Shown one piece after another: positions 58,760 through 64,000 of a DNA stretch of 64,000 nucleotides; positions within the stretch are counted from its first letter, which is position 1; each line of letters opens with the position of its first letter. The notes beneath the pieces were generated by a model. It had not been told where the DNA came from. It ran no database searches and was given only the letters and a program-made list of their open reading frames with translations. Source of the stretch: Adineta vaga (Eukaryota > Rotifera). Location: the NCBI GenBank assembly GCA_021613535.1, contig CP075494.1, positions 10,044,001 to 10,108,000 on the forward strand. Reading direction: 5' to 3'. The position numbers and the translations under genes are program-made.

Positions 58760-59253
58760 CTTCAAATATATCATGGCGAATGTCCAAAAAAAGATGAAAT
58801 AAGCTTTCAACAAAAGCATTATCAGTGTTATTCGGTCTATCATCAAAAATTGATTGTATACTGCATGCCCTTTGTTTATCATAGTCTAATTCACGGTGTT
58901 CTTTTCTTCTGTAAATTTCCGTCAGCAATGATCAGATCGAATCTTTTTTTCTCCTTGTATGTATACATTTGATTTTTTTTCGTTTTGGCTTCGATCCAGT
59001 ATTGCGAATATGCTGATGAAATAAGAAAGAGAGAGAGAATAAGAGAATAAATTCACCAATGAAAACAAATATCACTCGACACACCTCCGATTTCTTTTTC
59101 TCTATTCTCTCATCATTTCATCATTCTATTTCTGTTAACAATGATATTATAAATACAGACGATGCCGACCAATTTTTCATCATATTTTAAACAAAAACTA
59201 AAACCCCGAGCATTACACTTCTTGATCAACGATTTTACTTCTCCTTCTTCTCA

Positions 59254-59710
59254 ATGGAATTTTTTCGTAAGTGATTTTCACTTTTGAATTTTTCTTTAAT
59301 ATTCTCTCTTATGTTTTCTTTTGTGTAGAAGTATTTAATAATCTTCAAAGTAAATTGCTGAATTTAACCTTGGTTCAAATACCGAAACGTAAACAATTTA
59401 CATTGAAAGATGTTTCAGCACATTGTACTGAAACTGATTGTTGGATGGTTATTCGAGATCGTGTTTATGATCTAACTGATTTTATGCAAGAGGTATGTTC
59501 ATAATCTTAATCGTAACAAGAATACATTTCATTTTCTTTTAGCATCCAGCTGGTTCTGATATCATGCTTGAGTATGCTGGAACAGATGCAACAATGGCAT
59601 TTGCTGATAAACCTCATAGTTTGGATGCATGGCTAATACTAGAAAAGTATTTAGTAGGCGAATTGGTACCTGAAGAACGGATGTTTGATGATAGCGACTA
59701 TTCATCTTAG
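59254..59710 (+). CDS. small soluble cytochrome b5-domain protein
   Basis: Three exons (59254-59266, 59329-59492, 59543-59710; introns 62 and 50 bp) encode 114 residues. The first exon is only 13 bases. Seen: FTLKDVSAHCTETDCWMVIR, DRVYDLTDFMQEHPAGSDIM with the first haem-ligand His, and LEYAGTDATMAFADKPHSLD with the second haem His, then AWLILEKYLVGELVPEE. This is a complete cytochrome b5 haem-binding domain, which carries single electrons between redox enzymes. The usual H-P-G-G is H-P-A-G. No C-terminal membrane helix is present, unlike microsomal cytochrome b5, so a soluble cytosolic protein is expected. The short acidic end DDSDYSS closes it. Confidence 0.88.
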
Positions 59711-60659
59711 AACTTATTAAAATTCGTTAGTATTTTAATTAAATTGTACGGTGAATTTTTGTCTCACATCCGTGTATATAATGTAAAGATGATTATATGT
59801 TCTTTTCTTTTTTTCCTTTTCCTTTTTCTTTTCTTTTTTTTTTTGTATTGTCGTGAGAACGATTATCGATATACAATATAAACTATGTTTAAGCATAAAA
59901 GAAATTTTGTATGTCTCATGAAATGTTTGAGTAGATTCATACAGACTATCATCTACAATTATTTTTGTCAGTCCAAGTAAATATTTGAACTTTGAGACAA
60001 TTAGTTAAGTATTCAACTTTTCTCTGGTTATATTTTGCGAGTGAAAAAGCATTCTTCTCAATCTGAATGTTCATTATTGTGTCTATTCGAACGGAAAATA
60101 GAAAAATATTATTGATTGATTGAAGGTGATAAAAATAAGAGAAGAAAATTGTTATCTATAAAATATTTGTTTAACTTTCTTTATTTTATCTGCTGTTGAT
60201 TTTACAATAATCGGTCTATGGGTTTTGATTTTGTTCTTAACGTTCGAAGAAAATGTCCGTATATAGTATTACTTTTACGAAAAGACAGTTTTATGTTTGC
60301 TTTATTTCTATTTTGGGTTATAAGTATCATGTACTGATACTTTTCATATACCTTATCATTGATAAAATCGATATTTACTGAGAAAATATACCAGAATGAT
60401 AGTGTATGAAGTAGGTTATGATAAACTAGGGCATTTTAAACTAATTCATATCACAATCCACTTTATTTCAGTTCAAAACGAATGGAAATTAGTGAGTGAT
60501 GTAAGCCATCAAATACGATAGATTGTTTTTTTTGTAATCATACATTAAAATCTATTGTCTAGAATATTTATGAGAAACTAGGAACATTCTTGTCATTGTA
60601 AAAACTAAAATTGATGATCTTCAATGTAGATTTTATTCGAAAAAATAACCCCAAATTTC
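59711..60659. other. convergent 3' spacer, no gene seen
   Basis: The 3' regions of the cytochrome b5 gene (+) and the chondroitin synthase gene (-) meet here. AT-rich with a poly-T run at about 59820-59843. Nothing coding is recognised. Confidence 0.5.
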
Positions 60660-62894
60660 CTAAATCAGTTCATTCTCAAAAATATAATTCATCATTGTTA
60701 CTTGAGAACCAAGTAAATTTGCTTCTGCATCGAAACACATTTTTTGTCGGTTTAGATTTTGAATACCTTGACACATTTTCTTATGATAATAATGTCGTAA
60801 ACCAGGTTCGACTGATCGAAATATAGAACATTCAGCTGATTGATTAACAAATCTTTGAAATAAATTTACATCTTCATTTCCCCATTCATGATTATTTATT
60901 TCCCATCCACCAATTCGATCCAAATCTCCTTTACGTACAGCAACATTACCAAAACCATAAATCGAAAATAAGCCTTCATCTTTTTCTACATGATTTCTAT
61001 GATGATAACTTTCGTTAAACATATTTGAAAATACGGAATAAATGATCGGAAAATAAATAGAACAGGATGAAACTGATGAAAGATGAATCATTAATTGACG
61101 AGTATTAATCAATGCTTGTCTAGTGAATAATAAATCTACATCAAGAAAGAAAAGCAATTGATCAGTTGTGAAATATTCGGATGCTAATTGCCGACCAAGT
61201 CCACGATTATACTGGTGTTGTGTACTATTAATAATCGATAGATGAATCGTGGATGGATATCTGACAGATAATTGCTCGATAGAATTTATAATCGAAGAAT
61301 TAGTTTGAGAAAAATAAAGTATGGTTAGTGTAAAGAAATTTTGTTGATTCAAATGATGAAGAATTTCAAATTGGAAATTTTGAACAAATCGAAGTAAAGC
61401 ATCATCTTTGTTATTTGAAACAACAATAAGATTTAGTTGAGATTCATTATTGAGATTTGTTATTTCTCGAAAATCAATTCGATTTTTGTTTAAAAATTGT
61501 TGACGAATATAAATTCGTTTTCGAACAGTTAATAATTGAACAGGTGAAATATGTACGGAGCGTACATTTAATAGAATTTCTATAATTAATTCTAATCCAT
61601 GTTTGGGTCTTACACGATGATAACCAAATATAGCTTTGCCATTGATCACTGTCCAATTACTTGATCGATGATACCAATTTTTTTGTAAACGTTCTAAATA
61701 GGATTGTATGATTGTTTCAATGTAAATTTTCCATCGTGCATCAATTAATTGAATGTGTATATCGCGAACGAGATCAAGTTCTCGATTATTTAACAATGTC
61801 ACATAGTTTCTATTGTTTGATAATTTCCAATCGGAGAGATTCGTTTGTTGTTGTTTTTGGTTTTGTCGAAGAGAAAATTTGTACAATTGTCGAAAAATCA
61901 TTCGAGTTTTAATTGGATGAAGAATAAATGCATGAGATATAATTGCAGGAGTAAAATCTTTACCAAATGAATATTGAGGACCATAGTGATGATAAAATAA
62001 AACTTTAGAATCATATGCATTTGTACAATCGATTTCAACATGTGTTAGGATACATCGACCTAATTCTACATCTTCATGATTAGTTAAAAGTTCATTTGTA
62101 TAACAATGATCAAGCCAAGGTCCTAATTGAAGTAAAGTTTGTTGAGAAAGAATAATTCCACTACCACCCATACAAAAATACTATATGAAAAGAAGATCGA
62201 ATGATGATAATCTATCAAATTAAGTTCAACTTACTTTTCCCAATGGAAAATGAACAGCAGGACCATTTCGTCGGCCTGTTCCACCCTGTCCAATATAGAG
62301 AGCTTGCCGATGATCAATAGATTTTAACCATGGAAGTAACTGTTGAATATTAACATATGCATTGTCATCTAAACGTAATATCCAAGATGTTCGTTGCTGA
62401 TAGAATGTATGCAGAAATTTCATGGCATAGAAACTTTTCTTCTGAGGAGGATAACTATTTTCCACATGTTTTAATTTAACAATAAAAAGACAAGATTGAA
62501 TATTTGAACTTAATGTTGAAAAAAGTTTGTCAAGATAATCTTCATTTCCAGACGAATTTTCTTCGACAAAAATAATGATTTCAATTTCAGCTGTTGTTGT
62601 CAATGCCCAGGTTTCGAGTATAGCTGGTAAATAATCATTTAATCGTTCATAAGATGAAAGAACAGCGATAGTTAAGAAAATTTTTGATTGATCATTGTAA
62701 CATGTTTGCATAGTTCGATATTGAAAATGAGAATAGAATGAACTAGTTTGGTGAATATGTGATTCGGATAGAATTGATAAACAATGCTGTCCAATAATTA
62801 ATTGCCAATATGATAAACCAAAGAAAAAGCCAATACAAAATGAATAGAATATCAATAAAATACACTGTCTACGATTGAATAATAGACGCCTCAT
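60660..62894 (-). CDS. chondroitin sulfate synthase-like bifunctional glycosyltransferase
   Basis: Two exons join (intron about 62170-62237) to give roughly 720 residues. The family (CHSY/CHPF) extends chondroitin by alternately adding GlcA and GalNAc in the Golgi lumen. Seen: a short cytosolic basic N-terminus and type II signal anchor (CILLIFYSFCIGFFFGLSYW); an N-terminal GT31-like domain with FLTIAVLSSYERLNDYLPAI, KFLHTFYQQRTSWILRLDDN (DxD region) and GKYFCMGGSGIILSQQTLLQ, then EDVELGRCI; and a C-terminal GT7-like domain with LLFFLDVDLLFT (DxD), FGNVAVRKGDLDRIGGWEIN and EWGNEDVNLFQRF. Both catalytic domains are retained. In the first, the usual D-D-D reads D-D-N. CHSY1/3 or CHPF identity cannot be decided. 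Confidence 0.9.
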
Positions 62895-63616
62895 TCATTA
62901 TTTCTTATAAATAGAAAAATAATAGTCTAAAAACAAAACATGTCAAGGTTCGAATTCTATACATATGCAACGAAAAACACTTCCTATGGTTTACGTTGAT
63001 TAATTCTTACACTTTATATACGACATCAAATAGATTAAAAAACTATTTTCTTTTCATATTCACACTTTCTATATGTTGAAGAAGGAAGTTTTCGGTTTAT
63101 CGTTACATATATTCGTTGAATTGCTAACAAAAAGAAAAATCGTCAAGTAAAACGAAACTAAAACATCTAATCATGTTATGATCAGTTAAATATCGAATTA
63201 CAAATATCAAACGACGATTTATATCATACCTTTGTGAAAAAGCAAGAAAAACGAACGAATTTCTTTTTCTTCTGCATAAAAGAACGAACAAGAAGAATGA
63301 TTATGATTCATTAAAGTGATTTTATCAACTGAATAATAACGTTCTTTTTCTTCTCATCAGATCAAGGTCTATTATATAAAAACAGATTGAATTCCATGTT
63401 TGTTTATATCGGATAAGAAGATCTTTTAGAATCACAGATTAACATGAGTGTCAAATCAACTAGTATTATTTGATTGGAAATAGATGGATTTTATGGAAGA
63501 AGTAAAAAAAATAAGCTAAAGAAGAAGAAAGAAACTACTCTGAAAAGAAAACGATGAAGAAAATAGTCTACAATGTCGTTGAAAGTTATTCTTGATGAAT
63601 AATGTCCATGCGATTA
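62895..63616. other. intergenic, no gene seen
   Basis: The upstream region of the chondroitin synthase gene and 3' region of the Na+/K+-ATPase beta gene, both minus strand. AT-rich with AAGAA-rich runs. A B-box-like GGTTCGAATTC at 62947-62957 has no matching tRNA fold. Confidence 0.5.
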
Positions 63617-63955
63617 TTAATTATTATGTGTACGATGTAAGAGAAAATTAACTAATCCACGCATTGTTCGTGTTTCTTGTTCTAGATGTGGTGCCCATGC
63701 ACGACAAGTTACACTAACAAGACGGTTCAATGGTAATTTTTTGAATTGAACAAGTACAAATGGTTGAACATGACCTAGTGCATTTCTATGAAGGAAATCC
63801 AAACGAAGTTTTTTAGACGAAATTTTGTTTTCTTTTCTAAAACATTACCGATATGGAAAGAAATGATTTGGTATTGTACCATATGATTTCGAACCATTTG
63901 GATCACCCATTGAATAATACACAACATCCGAAAGAATATCTTTATCAGCAGGATG
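63617..63955 (-). CDS. Na+/K+-ATPase beta subunit, C-terminal part (continues past right edge)
   Basis: Two exons are visible: 63955-63849 and 63785-63617, joined across a 63-bp intron in frame. The rest lies beyond the window. Seen: DVVYYSMGDPNG, IPNHFFPYRNALGHVQPFVL, VQFKKLPLNRLVSVTCRAWA and a C-terminal GLVNFLLHRTHNN. This matches the extracellular end of the Na+/K+-ATPase beta subunit family, with its Y-F/P-Y-Y...Q-P-L-V-A-V-Q-F...V-x-C-x-A-x-A pattern and a conserved extracellular cysteine. The beta subunit is a type II glycoprotein needed for folding and delivery of the pump to the plasma membrane. Some divergent invertebrate beta (NRV-like) proteins lack pump activity, and this fragment cannot tell. 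Confidence 0.8.
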
Positions 63956-64000
63956 CTAAGTTTTTTAAATAAATAGTTCCTACTTTTGTTTAATCAAATC

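Larger units (their letters stand above)
57458..59253. other. TIA1-like 3' region and intergenic, with hairpins
   Basis: About 1.8 kb. The left part is the probable 3' UTR of the TIA1-like gene. An AG-rich repeat occurs at about 57902-57922. At 58560-58760 lies a cluster of inverted repeats listed separately. No protein-coding frame with a recognisable motif is present. Confidence 0.45.

Noticed and set aside
62947-62957. B-box-like GGTTCGAATTC suggesting a tRNA
   Set aside because: No A box and no cloverleaf can be drawn around it.
1-64000. CRISPR array, prophage, bacterial operon or complete transposon
   Set aside because: No spaced direct repeats, no transposase, reverse transcriptase or phage-type frame, and intron-rich eukaryotic genes throughout.

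Overview
The window looks like nuclear DNA of a small, compact animal genome, most probably a bdelloid rotifer (Adineta/Rotaria type). The DNA is very AT-rich. Genes lie a few hundred bases apart on both strands. Almost every intron I could place by reading frame is a GT-AG intron of only 46 to 63 bp. The gene set is metazoan: TRPC channel, TIA1-type RNA-binding protein, chondroitin synthase, Na+/K+-ATPase beta, CD225 protein, a NCS calcium sensor and a ciliary CFAP97 protein. A kelch-repeat scrap and an intronless orphan 7TM receptor also fit bdelloids. Two neighbouring hairpins match what I recall of the protostome microRNAs miR-750 and miR-1175, which supports a protostome. Genus assignment is inference.

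Layout. 0-13.4 kb: CD225/dispanin-like protein (-), CFAP97-domain protein (-), NCS-type EF-hand protein (-), kelch remnant (+), membrane-tailed secreted Cu/Zn superoxide dismutase (+), MAM-like type I membrane protein (+), TIM21 (-), PTTG1IP-like protein (-), inositol monophosphatase (-), an unrecognised basic protein (-) and the peroxisomal E3 subunit PEX12 (-). 14.6-19 kb: an unrecognised 537-residue protein (+) converging on an Atos-homologue gene (-). 19-22.5 kb: a gene-poor stretch. 22.5-33.1 kb: an intronless 7TM receptor, lipase maturation factor 1, and one very large secreted protein with about 18 chitin-binding peritrophin-A (CBM14) modules, all on (-). 35.3-42.7 kb: a small Pro/His/Tyr-rich protein (-), hydroxymethylbilane synthase (+), CPSF2 (-) and ribosomal protein eS12 (-). 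42.7-44.2 kb: the miR-750/miR-1175 pair (+). 44.2-50.7 kb: a disordered unknown (-), a divergent annexin (+), TMED2 (-), a tail-anchored unknown (+) and TMBIM4 (-). 51-64 kb: TRPC channel (-), TIA1-like three-RRM protein (+), cytochrome b5-domain protein (+), chondroitin sulfate synthase-like enzyme (-), and the C-terminal end of Na+/K+-ATPase beta running off the right edge (-).

These are mostly independent housekeeping and cell-surface genes; I see no operon or single pathway joining them. Shared themes are the extracellular surface (chitin-binding giant, chondroitin synthase, anchored SOD, MAM protein) and the secretory or organelle membrane system (TMED2, LMF1, TMBIM4, PEX12, TIM21). All gene models were joined by eye from reading frame and splice signals. 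Exact exon edges are firm where given numerically and approximate elsewhere. Family names rest on remembered motifs, not on a database search.
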